In this document: positions 26,098-34,875 of the stretch, piece by piece
Numbering within the stretch: position 1 is the first letter of the stretch
How the letters are laid out: each line of letters opens with the position of its first letter
Source: Holophagaceae bacterium
GTDB taxonomy: Bacteria; Acidobacteriota; Holophagae; Holophagales; Holophagaceae
Assembly (NCBI GenBank): GCA_021286765.1
Contig: JAJTBS010000002.1
Span: 62,001-126,000, forward strand
DNA: 64,000 nt
Reading direction: 5' to 3'
Notes under the pieces: generated by a model
The model's input: only the letters and a program-made list of their open reading frames with translations
Told to the model about the DNA's origin: nothing
Databases searched by the model: none
Program-made: the position numbers and the translations under genes

Positions 26098-26754
26098 TTA
26101 TTGACCGTATCGGTCTTTTCCCATGTTGAATGAGTTGGTGGAAAGGGAATGTATGAATTGATCATGAGTCTTAGAAAGGGCAGTCAGGGCCAGGCTGGCC
26201 CCGATCAGGGCGCAGGCCATGTCCCACTGGGTGTCCCAGGGATCGCCCTGACCGCCCAGGAAGGCATCGGCCGAGCTGCCGGTCCAGACGGCGGTCTGCC
26301 ACTCCAGCAGCTCGTAGGCCGCGCTGAGGCCCAGCACCATGAGGATCAGCACCACCACGGACCAGCCTCCGGGCTTCAGCACGCCCTTCCGCAGAAGCAC
26401 CTCCCGGAAGATCAGCACCGGCACGAAGCCTTGAAAGAGGTGACCCAGGCGGTCGTAGGGATTGCGCGCCAGATGCAGCCAATCCTTCACCCACTGGCCC
26501 GCCGGCACCTCGGCATAGGTCCAGTGCCCGCCCACCATGAGCACCAGGCAGTGCAGGGCGATCAGCCCATAGAGCAGGCTCGTGAGGGGGAAGCGGCGGT
26601 GGGTGAGCACCAGGGCGGGCACGCCGATGATCACCGGGACATTCTCCATGAACCAGGTGAAGCGGTCCGCCTTGGGGGCGAAGCCCAGCAGCAGGAAGGC
26701 GGCCATCACGGCGGCCAGCAGCACGAGGGGAAGGCGTGAAGAGGCTCGGCTCAT
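26098..26754 (-). CDS. DUF2238 (YjdF-like) inner membrane protein
   Basis: 218 residues with about six membrane segments. Conserved DUF2238 strings are visible: FTWFMENVPVIIGV near the N-terminus, NPYDRLGHLFQGFVPVL, SAAYELLEWQTAV and GDPWDTQWDMACALIG near the C-terminus. These polar positions inside membrane segments (Asp, Arg, His, Glu, Trp) suggest a catalytic or transport role, but the family has no established function that I know. The ATG at 26754 has GAGG close in front; 30 extra codons upstream lack similarity. It lies 30 bases upstream of the histidine kinase and may share its transcript. Confidence 0.85.
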   Translation of the reverse strand: MSRASSRLPLVLLAAVMAAFLLLGFAPKADRFTWFMENVPVIIGVPALVLTHRRFPLTSLLYGLIALHCLVLMVGGHWTYAEVPAGQWVKDWLHLARNPYDRLGHLFQGFVPVLIFREVLLRKGVLKPGGWSVVVLILMVLGLSAAYELLEWQTAVWTGSSADAFLGGQGDPWDTQWDMACALIGASLALTALSKTHDQFIHSLSTNSFNMGKDRYGQ

Positions 26755-26873
26755 TGCCTCAAGGTGCAGTGGGCCCGGCCCGTTGTCAAAAGATCTCGTG
26801 GGTTGGGAGGCGGGCCGAGGGCGGCATTCCTCCAGTGTTAGCATGGGGCCACTTCCCGCCGGAGAATCCGCCG

Positions 26874-27650
26874 ATGGCCTTCACGCTCTCCACCTTGTGC
26901 GTCGCCTTGGCCCTGCTCCTGGGCATGCTCGGATTGCAGGAGGTGGGCCGCCAGCTGGGGCGCCGCCAGCTGGCGCGGGACCCTGACAGCTCCAGGAAGA
27001 GCCTCGGGGCGCTGGAGGGCGCGGTGTTCGGCCTGATGGGCCTGCTGATGGCCTTCACGTTCTCCGGCGCCGCCGGCCGCTTCGAGGTTCGTCGGCAGCT
27101 GGTGGCCCAGGAGGCCAATGCCATCGGCACCGCCTACCTGCGCCTGGACCTGCTGCCCGCACTCGCCCAGCCCGCGCTGCGTGAGGATTTCCGGCGCTAC
27201 CTGGATGCCCGGCTGGCGATCTTCCAGAATCCCTCGGGTTCCCCGGCTTCGAAGGCCGGCCTGTTGCGTGCTGTCCAACTGCAGGGACGCATCTGGGCAG
27301 AGGCTGTGGCCGCCTGCCGCGGCGACGTGCCTCCCCAGGTCCTCACCCTGGTGCTGCCCGCGCTGAACGAGATGATCGACATCACCACCACCCGCGCCAT
27401 GGCCATGAACCAGCACCCCCCCAGCGTCATCTACCTGATGCTTGGGGCCCTCACCTTGACCAGTGCGCTGCTCGCGGGGTACGGCATGGCCGAAGGCCGG
27501 ATCCGGAGCTGGGTCCATACCGTGGGCTTCGCGGTCCTCTTCTCCATTACCTTCTTCGTGATCCTCGACCTGGAGTATCCGCGCCTGGGCCTCATCCGGG
27601 TGGATGCTGCGGACCAGGTGCTGGTGGAGTTGCGGGCCTCCATGAAGTGA
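26874..27650 (+). CDS. DUF4239/bestrophin-like membrane protein
   Basis: 258 residues. TM1 lies at 1-20, TM2 in a GAVFGLMGLLMAFTFSGA stretch, then a long soluble section beginning FEVRRQLVAQEANAIGTAYLRLDLLP, and two closing TMs near the C-terminus. The FGLMGLLMAFTF and RRQLVAQEANAIGTAYLR strings are characteristic of the DUF4239 group, which is distantly related to bestrophin channels. GGAG lies about 8 bases before the ATG; the open frame 46 codons upstream reads through the divergent promoter region. The neighbours do not indicate a process. Confidence 0.75.
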   Translation: MAFTLSTLCVALALLLGMLGLQEVGRQLGRRQLARDPDSSRKSLGALEGAVFGLMGLLMAFTFSGAAGRFEVRRQLVAQEANAIGTAYLRLDLLPALAQPALREDFRRYLDARLAIFQNPSGSPASKAGLLRAVQLQGRIWAEAVAACRGDVPPQVLTLVLPALNEMIDITTTRAMAMNQHPPSVIYLMLGALTLTSALLAGYGMAEGRIRSWVHTVGFAVLFSITFFVILDLEYPRLGLIRVDAADQVLVELRASMK

Positions 27651-27706
27651 GTTCCGGGCGGCCCTTCTGATCCGGGTCGCCCTATCCTGGGATCCTGGAG
27701 GACGAC

Positions 27707-28495
27707 ATGGACCTGGGCATTCGGGGCAAGGTGGCGATGGTGGCGGCGGGCAGCAAGGGGCTGGGCCGGTCGGCGGCCCTGGCGCTGGGAGCCGAGGGCT
27801 GCGCGGTCTCCATCTGCGGCCGAGGCGCCGAGGCCCTGGCGGCGACCCGGACGGAGCTGGAGGCCCTGGGCGTCCGGTCCCTGGCCATGGCGGCGGACAT
27901 CTCCAGCGCCGAGGACCTGGCCCGCTGGCACCAGGCCACGGAGACGGCTCTGGGGCTGGTGGACATCCTCGTCACCAACACCGGCGGTCCCAAGGCCGCG
28001 ACCTTTGATCACCTCAGCGACGCGGACTGGGCCGCCGGCGTGGATTCCACCCTGCTGAACGTGGTGCGCATGACCCGCCTGGTCCTGCCGGCCATGAAGG
28101 CGCGGAAGTGGGGCCGCATCGTCCACATCACGAGCCTGGTGGCCAAGCAGCCCTATCCCCTGCTCACCATCAGTTCCACCCTGCGGGCCGGCCTCTCGGG
28201 CCTCACCCGCACCCTGGCCCTGGAGACCGCGGCGGATGGGATCACGGTCAACGCCCTGCTTCCGGGTCACGTCATGACGGACCGCCAGCACCACCTGGCG
28301 GAGGTGAAATCCCAGGCCGAGGGCATCACGGTGGAGGAACATTTCCGTCGCCAGGCCGCCGCCATCCCCGCCAGGCGCATCGGCGAACCTGCCGAGGTGG
28401 GTGCCGTCATCGCCTTCCTGTGCAGCGGTCCGGCGTCTTACCTCACCGGCCAGAGCCTGCTGGTGGATGGGGGGTTGGTGCAGGGGACCTTCTGA
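27707..28495 (+). CDS. Atypical short-chain dehydrogenase lacking the YxxxK catalytic pair
   Basis: 262 residues. The Rossmann signature GSKGLG (15-20) and the NTGG motif (91-94) are normal, and S143 of the catalytic serine is present in HITSLVAKQ. Where Tyr and Lys should follow, the sequence reads S156-S-T-L-R160, so both catalytic residues are replaced. This matches a known branch of FabG-like SDRs with a SNxxRA string in place of YxxxK. The end (SYLTGQSLLVDGG) is standard. GGAGG lies 5 bases before the ATG, and a TATCCT -10-like box at 27683-27688. It probably binds NAD(P) but its reaction is uncertain. Confidence 0.85.
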   Translation: MDLGIRGKVAMVAAGSKGLGRSAALALGAEGCAVSICGRGAEALAATRTELEALGVRSLAMAADISSAEDLARWHQATETALGLVDILVTNTGGPKAATFDHLSDADWAAGVDSTLLNVVRMTRLVLPAMKARKWGRIVHITSLVAKQPYPLLTISSTLRAGLSGLTRTLALETAADGITVNALLPGHVMTDRQHHLAEVKSQAEGITVEEHFRRQAAAIPARRIGEPAEVGAVIAFLCSGPASYLTGQSLLVDGGLVQGTF

Positions 28496-28622
28496 GGGGC
28501 TGGGCGCCAGGATGCTTCGCGATTTTTAACCAATGCCATCAAGATTTTAGATAGATGATCTCATGGTGAATTCGGTTTGATCCGATGAACCTCTGGGGGC
28601 AGGTTCCAACCCTGGAGGTGTC

Positions 28623-28937
28623 ATGCCCTTTCAGATGGATGTGGGTGCGAGTCGGATCCGCCTCGGAGTCCAGGGGGGCATCGATCCCTTGGAACTTCAC
28701 CAATTGATGGATGCCACTGAAGCGCTCCTGGAAGAAGGTCCGGTGATCGACCTGCACCTGGATCTGGCCGGGGCGCCCAGCCTTGACACGGCGACCTTGA
28801 ACGCCCTGCTGGACCTCCAGGATTGCGCCCGGGCGCGGGGCCGAAAGCTGGTGCTGCTCAATCCCGACCAGCACCTGCGAAGGGTCCTGAAAGTCACCGG
28901 ACTGGATCGCAAGATGAAGGTGCTGGCCGGGGAGTGA
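28623..28937 (+). CDS. STAS-domain protein (anti-sigma factor antagonist-like)
   Basis: 104 residues forming a single STAS domain. The pattern DLAGAPSLDTATLNALLDLQ matches the SpoIIAA segment with the phosphorylatable Ser. Aligned to D-S-S-G, it reads D-T-A-T, so the usual phospho-Ser is Ala, with a Thr one residue before and one after. The C-terminal LLNPDQHLRRVLKVTGLDRK is typical of the fold. GGAGG lies 4 bases before the ATG. No anti-sigma kinase or phosphatase is adjacent. It may act in partner switching constitutively, or be controlled through the neighbouring Thr residues. Confidence 0.75.
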   Translation: MPFQMDVGASRIRLGVQGGIDPLELHQLMDATEALLEEGPVIDLHLDLAGAPSLDTATLNALLDLQDCARARGRKLVLLNPDQHLRRVLKVTGLDRKMKVLAGE

Positions 28938-28954
28938 ACCTCCGGATTCGGGCC

Positions 28955-30331
28955 TCAGCGCTGGATGCCGCTCACGGTCTGGAAGTAGTGGGCGAAGGCC
29001 GCGATGCCGCCACCGGCCTGTTCCCAGTCGTAGTTCTCGTTGGGGGCGTGGTAGCCATGGCTGGGGAGGCTGAGGCCGAGGAAGAAGACCTCGCAGCCCA
29101 GGATGTCCTCCATGGTCTTCACGGCACCGATGCTGCCGCCCTCCCGGGTGAAGGAGCAGGGTGCGTTGAAGGCGAACTGGTAGGCGTCCTTGATGGCTTC
29201 GGCATAGGGGCCGGTGACGTGGCCCTTGAAGGGGGCCAAGCCGTGCTCCTCGTGGAACTGCACGTCGGGGAAGTGCTCGTTGACGAAGGCCCGGATGCGC
29301 TGAATGGTCTTGTGCTCATCCATGTCCGGCACCAGGCGGCAGCTCATCTTCACCTCGGCCCGGGGCGGCACGGCGCTCTTGATGCCGGGGCCCGTGTAGC
29401 CGCCGACCATGCCATGCACTTCCATGGTGGGACGGCCCCACACGCGCTTCATGACCTTGACGGGATCCTCGGTGCGCATGCCGGTGATCATGTGGTCCTT
29501 CTTGAAGGTCTCCACGCTGAAGCCGGCGTTCGCCCACTCCTCGAGTTCCTGCTTGGAGGGCTTCACCACCTCGTCGTAGAAGCCGGGGATCTTCACCTTG
29601 CCGGTCTCGCCGTCCATCATGGTGGCCACCACCTTGATGAGCTCCGCGAGGGGATTGCGGGCCGCGCCCCCCACCACGCCGCTGTGCAGGTCGTGGTCGG
29701 CGGTCTCCAGCGTGAGGCGGAACCCCTTGAGGCCGCGCAGCCCTGCGGGCGTGCTGGGCTTGCCGCGGGTGATCCAGACGGTGTCGCTCACCACGATGGC
29801 GTCGGTCTTCAGGCGGTCCTTGTGGCGGTTCAGTCCCCCGGCGAAGCTGGGCGATCCGATCTCCTCCTCGGTTTCCCAGAGGAAGTGGATGTTGAGGGGC
29901 ACGCCCGCGCGGCGGGCTGCCAGGGCGCCGAAGAAGGCTGTCACCGCCGGTCCCTTGTCATCCGTGCTGCCCCGGCCGCGGTAGGTGTCGCCATCCACCA
30001 CGAAGGTGAAGGGCTCCGCCGTCCACTCGGGCTCGTTGGCGGGCTGCACGTCCATGTGGTTGTAGACCGTGATGGTGGGCAGGCTGGGGTCCTCCCCGAA
30101 CCAGCCATGGATGAGGGGATTCCCACTGGTCTCCAGGATCTCGGCCTTGCCGCCGTGCCGCTCGAACAGCGCCCGCGCCGCTTCGGCCACGCGCCGCACA
30201 TCGCCCTGGCGGGCCGGGTCGGCGCTGATGGAGGGGATCTCCACCAGGGTTTTCAGTTCCGCCTCGAAGGCCGCACGGCTTTCCTTGGCGAACTGGCCCA
30301 GGGCCTCGCGGGTGAGAAGGGAAGGATTCAT
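28955..30331 (-). CDS. M20-family dipeptidase (CNDP/PepV-like)
   Basis: 458 residues, cytoplasmic. Metal ligands and catalytic acid are clear: H92-x-D94 in YNHMDVQ, D125 in GSTDDKGPA, E156/E157 in WETEEEIGS, D183 in VVSDT and the last His in SHGYHAPNENY. The insert dimerisation domain (about 200-350) has the expected LHSGVVGGAARNPL element seen in carnosine-dipeptidase-like enzymes. It should hydrolyse dipeptides or beta-Ala/His-type substrates with two zinc or manganese ions. GGAG lies 5 bases before the ATG. It follows the large kinase gene by 60 bases on the same strand. Confidence 0.9.
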   Translation of the reverse strand: MNPSLLTREALGQFAKESRAAFEAELKTLVEIPSISADPARQGDVRRVAEAARALFERHGGKAEILETSGNPLIHGWFGEDPSLPTITVYNHMDVQPANEPEWTAEPFTFVVDGDTYRGRGSTDDKGPAVTAFFGALAARRAGVPLNIHFLWETEEEIGSPSFAGGLNRHKDRLKTDAIVVSDTVWITRGKPSTPAGLRGLKGFRLTLETADHDLHSGVVGGAARNPLAELIKVVATMMDGETGKVKIPGFYDEVVKPSKQELEEWANAGFSVETFKKDHMITGMRTEDPVKVMKRVWGRPTMEVHGMVGGYTGPGIKSAVPPRAEVKMSCRLVPDMDEHKTIQRIRAFVNEHFPDVQFHEEHGLAPFKGHVTGPYAEAIKDAYQFAFNAPCSFTREGGSIGAVKTMEDILGCEVFFLGLSLPSHGYHAPNENYDWEQAGGGIAAFAHYFQTVSGIQR

Positions 30332-30391
30332 GGCTGCTCCGGGAAAGGGAAACCATCATCCCACAGCCCGAAGTGTTGTCTATAAAAGGAC

Positions 30392-33253
30392 CTATGGGTA
30401 AATAGTCGAACGGGTGGCTTCGCCATTTGGAGTGCCCAGACGGGCCAGAAGGCGGTGGAACTGGGGCTCGTCCCGCTTGAGGGCCAGCCCGGCCCGGCAG
30501 GCCGCCCGGGCAGCCCTCAGGTTGGCATCGTCCTTTCCCTGGGCTTGGGCGAACTCCAATTCCGCCCGTAGCAGCTTGAGTCGGAAATCCCTGGGATTGG
30601 CCTGATCCCCAAGGGCGAGGGCCGCGCGGCAGTTCGCCCAGGAAGAGGCCGCATCCATGCCCCCCGCCGTCCTGGCCTGGCCCTCCGCCAGGAAGGCATC
30701 CGCGGCGGCCAGGTGGAGCTGGGCGTTGTCGGGGTTGATGGCCTGCCCCTGCCTTCCGCAGGCAACCGCGGCCTTCACGTGGGGCCAGGGATCCCGCCCA
30801 GCGGCAAGGGCCATCCGGGCGAGCAGGGCGTGGACTCGGGGCAGGTGGTAGAAGGTGTAGGCGAACTGGGGCTCGATCTGCAGGTTGGGCTCCAGCTGCT
30901 GGACCGCTCGGAGCAGGGCCTCGCGGCCCCCGTGGTGGTGGGCCCACGCCCACGCGCCATGCTCGAACAGGGCCTGCCCCAGGGTGCTGTTGTAGAAGAC
31001 GGTGCCCTGGAAGTTGGCCTTGGTGCCGAGCGCGTCGAGCACCCGAAGGGTCTCTTCATAGAGACGGTGGGGATCCGCCCCCCGGTCGGCCAGGTGCTTT
31101 GCCTCGATGAGCCGGGAGAAGGCGTGGTGGGGGTCGGCGGGCACCTGGTCCCGCCAGTGCCGGGCGCGGGCGAGCGCCGGGTCGGGGTTCCGGCCAAAGC
31201 GCTGGTCGGCCTCGGCGACCACCCACCAGAGGTGGTGCAGCGTGCCCTTGGCGGCGGTCCAGTCCGACTCGCGGGTCCAGGCCTCCCTCGGCGCGAAGGC
31301 CTCCAGGCCCAGGGCGGCCTTCCGCACCAGGGCCGCCGGATCGCCTCCGCTGGACAGCTGGATGAACCCCACCTGCAGGGCGCTGTTCGGCAGGGTGATC
31401 CGCGGCTCCTCTGCATCCGGGCGGATCCGCAGTGCGGCTTCCAGCAGGCGGTGGGCCTCCAGGAAGGGCTCGGCCCGCCGCCGTTGCCGGGCCGCCAGGG
31501 CGATTCCCTCGCTGGTGATGAGGTTCGAGTGCCGGAGGAGGGACTCGTCATCGCTCGGCGCGATCCGCTCGGCCTCGGCCAGGTAGCCCAGGGCTCTCTG
31601 GAACTGGGCATGGATCCGCCCGTAGCCGGGCGTGTCGGACGTGGCGAACACCGCATCGGCGGCGTTCGCCGCCCGGGAGCCCCAGGCTTCGAACAGCCAA
31701 GGCGCCTGCTCCAGGGCGGTCGTGTAGTGCCGGTCCGCGTCGTCGTACCGCCCTTCGGCCTGGGCGGCAAGGCCGGCGCTGTACTCAGGGTGGTCCACAC
31801 TGGCCCCCTTGGCGCGCGCCATCCAGGTCAGCGCCAGTGGCACCATCTCCGCCGCGGCCTTGCGCAGATCCTCCCGCGTGGCGAGCTGGCCGATGAGTTC
31901 GAGCCTGCGATTCTCGTACTGCTTCAGCCGGGTCAGCGCGAGGCCGTGCGCCACCTCCGGCGCCTGGAATCCTGAGCTCCAGGCGGCCGCCAGGTTCCGG
32001 ACCGCTTCGCCGTATTCCCGCAGGGCCAGATGGCCCCGGCCCAGGGCGTAGTGGCCGGGTCCCTGGGCGGAGCCGCCCAGGTGGGCCATCTCCGTCCGGA
32101 TCGTGGCCATTCGTGTCCGCAGCCGCGCCTCCGCAGGCCGGATGTCGTGGATGGGCATCATGCGCTCGATGCGCAGCAGATGCTCGGCGTCGCGGATCTC
32201 CAGGGCGAAGCGCTGGGCCGCCCGCTCCCTCAGGCGAGAGGTGGCGCGGATGTGGCCGTTCCAGGCCATCAGCAGCACGGAGGCGAGGATTCCCGTCGCG
32301 GCGGTGGTGGCCAGGGCGGGACGCCGCTTCGACCAGCGCCAGAGGCGGCCGAGGGGCCCCACGGGTCGGGCCTCGATGGGCTCGCCGGCCAGGAAGCGGC
32401 GAAGGTCCTCGCCCAGCGCCCGCGCGGAGGCGTAGCGCTTCACCGGCTCGTGCTCCAGGCACTTCAGGGCGATGGTCTCCAGGTCCTTCGGCGCGGCGGG
32501 GTTCAGACGCCGCACGGCCCGAATGCCGGAGTCCGACTGGTTCGTGACGAGGCCCGCCAGCGTGGAGCCTTCATACGGCGGCTGGCCCGTGATGAGCGCG
32601 TAGAGGGTGGCGCCGAGGCTGTAGATGTCCGTGGCTGGGCCCAGGGCCTCGCCCTGGGTCTGCTCCGGACTCATGAAGGCCGGCGTGCCCATCACGGCCC
32701 AGGAGAGCGTCTGGTCCATGACCGTGAGGTCGCGGGCAAGGCCGAAGTCCACCACGCAGGGATGCAGGCTGCCGTCCGCTCGCGTCTCCACGAGGATGTT
32801 GGCGGGCTTGAGGTCCCGGTGGATGAGGCCCGCCTGGTGCGCAGCGTGGATGGCCTCTGCCACCGACGCCAGCACCTTGGCCATGGCCCGGAAATCCATT
32901 TCCGGGCGGAGGTCCGCCAGGGAGCGGCCCTGCACGAGCTGCATGGCGATGTAGGGGCTGCCCTCCGCGTGCCCCAGGTCATGGATGCGGCAGATGCCCG
33001 GATGGTCGAGCTTGGCCTGGGTGCGCGCCTCCCGCAGGAGGCGCAGGTGCAAGTCAGGATCGTGGCCCAGCAGCAGCTTCAGGGCCACCACGCGTTTGAG
33101 CACGGGGTCCCAGGCCGCGTGCACCCGGCCCATGCCGCCCCGGCCCAGTTCCGGTCCCAGCAGGTAGCGGTCCACCGCGATGCAGTCCGCAGACCTGGCC
33201 CAGGACGGCATCGTCCCGGGTTCGGTGGGCGGATCGGCGGGGTTGGAGCTCAT
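30392..33253 (-). CDS. Large membrane Ser/Thr kinase with a helical-repeat C-terminus
   Basis: 953 residues. The kinase domain lies at about 30-290: LGRGGMGRVHAAWD (ATP loop), VALKLL (Lys), HRDLKPANILV, DFGLAR and MSPEQ (activation-segment end). One membrane span follows at about 310-330 (ALATTAATGILASVLLMAW). The outer 600 residues are Ala/Leu/Arg-rich, predicted helical, with TPR-like pairs (for example YALGRGHLALREYGEAVRNL and ADRHYTTALEQAPWLFEAW). Kinases of this layout are typical of Acidobacteriota and Myxococcota. The start follows no clear Shine-Dalgarno. The divergent XRE-type regulator begins 149 bases upstream. Ligand and substrates unknown. Confidence 0.88.
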   Translation of the reverse strand: MSSNPADPPTEPGTMPSWARSADCIAVDRYLLGPELGRGGMGRVHAAWDPVLKRVVALKLLLGHDPDLHLRLLREARTQAKLDHPGICRIHDLGHAEGSPYIAMQLVQGRSLADLRPEMDFRAMAKVLASVAEAIHAAHQAGLIHRDLKPANILVETRADGSLHPCVVDFGLARDLTVMDQTLSWAVMGTPAFMSPEQTQGEALGPATDIYSLGATLYALITGQPPYEGSTLAGLVTNQSDSGIRAVRRLNPAAPKDLETIALKCLEHEPVKRYASARALGEDLRRFLAGEPIEARPVGPLGRLWRWSKRRPALATTAATGILASVLLMAWNGHIRATSRLRERAAQRFALEIRDAEHLLRIERMMPIHDIRPAEARLRTRMATIRTEMAHLGGSAQGPGHYALGRGHLALREYGEAVRNLAAAWSSGFQAPEVAHGLALTRLKQYENRRLELIGQLATREDLRKAAAEMVPLALTWMARAKGASVDHPEYSAGLAAQAEGRYDDADRHYTTALEQAPWLFEAWGSRAANAADAVFATSDTPGYGRIHAQFQRALGYLAEAERIAPSDDESLLRHSNLITSEGIALAARQRRRAEPFLEAHRLLEAALRIRPDAEEPRITLPNSALQVGFIQLSSGGDPAALVRKAALGLEAFAPREAWTRESDWTAAKGTLHHLWWVVAEADQRFGRNPDPALARARHWRDQVPADPHHAFSRLIEAKHLADRGADPHRLYEETLRVLDALGTKANFQGTVFYNSTLGQALFEHGAWAWAHHHGGREALLRAVQQLEPNLQIEPQFAYTFYHLPRVHALLARMALAAGRDPWPHVKAAVACGRQGQAINPDNAQLHLAAADAFLAEGQARTAGGMDAASSWANCRAALALGDQANPRDFRLKLLRAELEFAQAQGKDDANLRAARAACRAGLALKRDEPQFHRLLARLGTPNGEATRSTIYP

Positions 33254-33401
33254 GGCGGAAAGTGGATGCCTCTACTTCTAGCGGAAGGTCCCCGCCGAGG
33301 AAACCCGCCTGGGAAAATGCGGGTCCAGCTCAATTCCTACAAATGCAGGTATTGCGACCCTATCTCTAGACGCGCGCTCCCTCCCGGGATTCAATGGAGC
33401 C

Positions 33402-33863
33402 ATGCCTGCCCGCGGCCCTTACGAGACCTCGCCCATGCCGACGCAGCCGCGCACGCTGGCGGAGCGCCTGCGCTGGCTACGCAAGCAATCCGGCCTCACC
33501 CAGGTGGAGGTGAGCCAGGCCCTGGGTTGCGAGCAGGCCATGATCAGCAGCTGGGAAGTGGGCCGAACCCGCCCCAGCGCCGTCACCCTCGGGGCCCTGG
33601 CCAAGCACTACAGCGTGACCCTGGCGGCCCTGGACAGTGGCGCGGGCTTCATGGAGGAGGTCGCCCGGCGCCCCCAGCCGGAGGCCGAGCCCGAGGCGTC
33701 CGAGAGCGGCACGGTGTTGGCCCTGCCCCCCGTGGCCCCGGGCCAGGTGATGCTCCTGGACGAGAAGGCCGGCACCCAGACCCCCACCGACGCCGCCGAA
33801 GCCATGGCCACCCTCCTCCGCGCCCTGAAGAAGGGGCGGAAGGCATGGGTGGTGGTGAGGTAG
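33402..33863 (+). CDS. XRE-family helix-turn-helix protein
   Basis: 153 residues. An N-terminal HTH_3 domain at about 18-75 has the pattern LRWLRKQSGLTQVEVSQALG-x-EQAMISSWEVGRTRPS. The rest is an acidic/proline linker and a short C-terminal segment of unknown fold (TDAAEAMATLLRALKKGRKAWVVVR). An alternative start is the ATG at 33435 (MPTQPRT), which would remove 11 residues; neither has a strong ribosome site. It faces the large kinase gene and could regulate it from the shared 149-base region, though no repeat that would serve as its operator was obvious. It converges with argC, 13 bases apart. Confidence 0.8.
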   Translation: MPARGPYETSPMPTQPRTLAERLRWLRKQSGLTQVEVSQALGCEQAMISSWEVGRTRPSAVTLGALAKHYSVTLAALDSGAGFMEEVARRPQPEAEPEASESGTVLALPPVAPGQVMLLDEKAGTQTPTDAAEAMATLLRALKKGRKAWVVVR

Positions 33864-33876
33864 GCCGGGTCAGCCC

Positions 33877-34875
33877 TCAGCCCGGGAAGGTCGACGCGGC
33901 CTTCAGCCCCGTCCACTCGGGCAATCCAAGGGTGAGGTTCATGTTCTGCACCGCCTGCGCGGCCATGCCCTTGCCCAGGTTGTCCAGGGCGACCATCACG
34001 ACGCCGTGGCTGCCCTTGGCGGCGACGGCCAGGTCGGCGAAGGCGCTGCCCGTGGTGGCGGCCACGCGGGGCGTGCCGTCCACCACGCGGACGAAGAACC
34101 GGCCCTCATAGAACGCCTCTACGTGGGCCTTCAGGGCGGCGGTGTCCACGCCAGCGGGCACGGGAAACTGGGCGGTGGCGAAGATGCCACGCACCAGGGG
34201 CGCGCTCTGAGGCACGAAGCTGAGGGGCGTCTCCCAGCCGGTGCTTGCGAGGGTGCGGAGCACCTCGGCCTCGTGCTGGTGGCCCAGCACCTTGTAGGCG
34301 CGGAAGTCGTTGGCGCGGGTGGGATGGTGCGTGGTGTCCGAAGCCGCGGCACCGGAACCCGACGAGCCCGTGGCGGCGGTGACCGCGACAAAGGCGGGCT
34401 GCCACTCGGCCAGGGGCAGCAGCGCCAGCTGCAGCGCGGTGGCGAAGCAGCCGGGGTTGGCGATGCGCTTGGCGCCCTTCATGCGCTCGGGCTGCCAGTC
34501 CACCAGGCCATAGACCCACGCGGGATCGAGGCGGAAGTCGTTGGACAGGTCGATGACGGTGAGGCGGTCGGTGAGCCCCAGGCGGTCCCACTCAGGCTGA
34601 AACCCCGGGAGCAGCTTGGCGAACTCCCCGTGGGGCAGGGCCGCGAACAGCACGGGCGACTCGCTCCGAGCCAGGGCCTCCCAGTCGGGCGTGGCCTCGA
34701 AGGTGCCCTCCACCAGACCCCGGAGGTTGGGGTGCTGGGCATGGAAGGGCTTGCCCGCGTGGCTGCGGGCCGTGCCCCGGATGGAGGTCACGGCCGGATG
34801 GTTGGAGAGCCACCGCAGCAGCTCCCCGCCACCGTAGCCAGAGGCACCGAGGATGAGGACGTCGACCGCGCTCAT
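33877..34875 (-). CDS. argC: N-acyl-gamma-glutamyl-phosphate reductase
   Basis: 332 residues, NADPH-dependent, making N-acyl-glutamate semialdehyde from the acyl-glutamyl phosphate. Dinucleotide motif GASGYGGGE (10-18), catalytic C143 in NPGCFATA, GSSGSGAA and the HH-x-TRANDFRAYKVLGHQHEAEV segment with the catalytic His are visible. It is the last gene of the arginine operon, and its ATG overlaps the P-loop gene's stop (ATGA). Its position at the distal end is unusual, because argC often leads arg operons. Whether the acyl group is acetyl or succinyl depends on the argF' finding. Confidence 0.93.
   Translation of the reverse strand: MSAVDVLILGASGYGGGELLRWLSNHPAVTSIRGTARSHAGKPFHAQHPNLRGLVEGTFEATPDWEALARSESPVLFAALPHGEFAKLLPGFQPEWDRLGLTDRLTVIDLSNDFRLDPAWVYGLVDWQPERMKGAKRIANPGCFATALQLALLPLAEWQPAFVAVTAATGSSGSGAAASDTTHHPTRANDFRAYKVLGHQHEAEVLRTLASTGWETPLSFVPQSAPLVRGIFATAQFPVPAGVDTAALKAHVEAFYEGRFFVRVVDGTPRVAATTGSAFADLAVAAKGSHGVVMVALDNLGKGMAAQAVQNMNLTLGLPEWTGLKAASTFPG

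Noticed and set aside
32030..34111. About 693-codon open frame on the plus strand
   Set aside because: It is an antisense frame of the large kinase running into the HTH gene. The HTH protein is read in its own frame with a clear helix-turn-helix.
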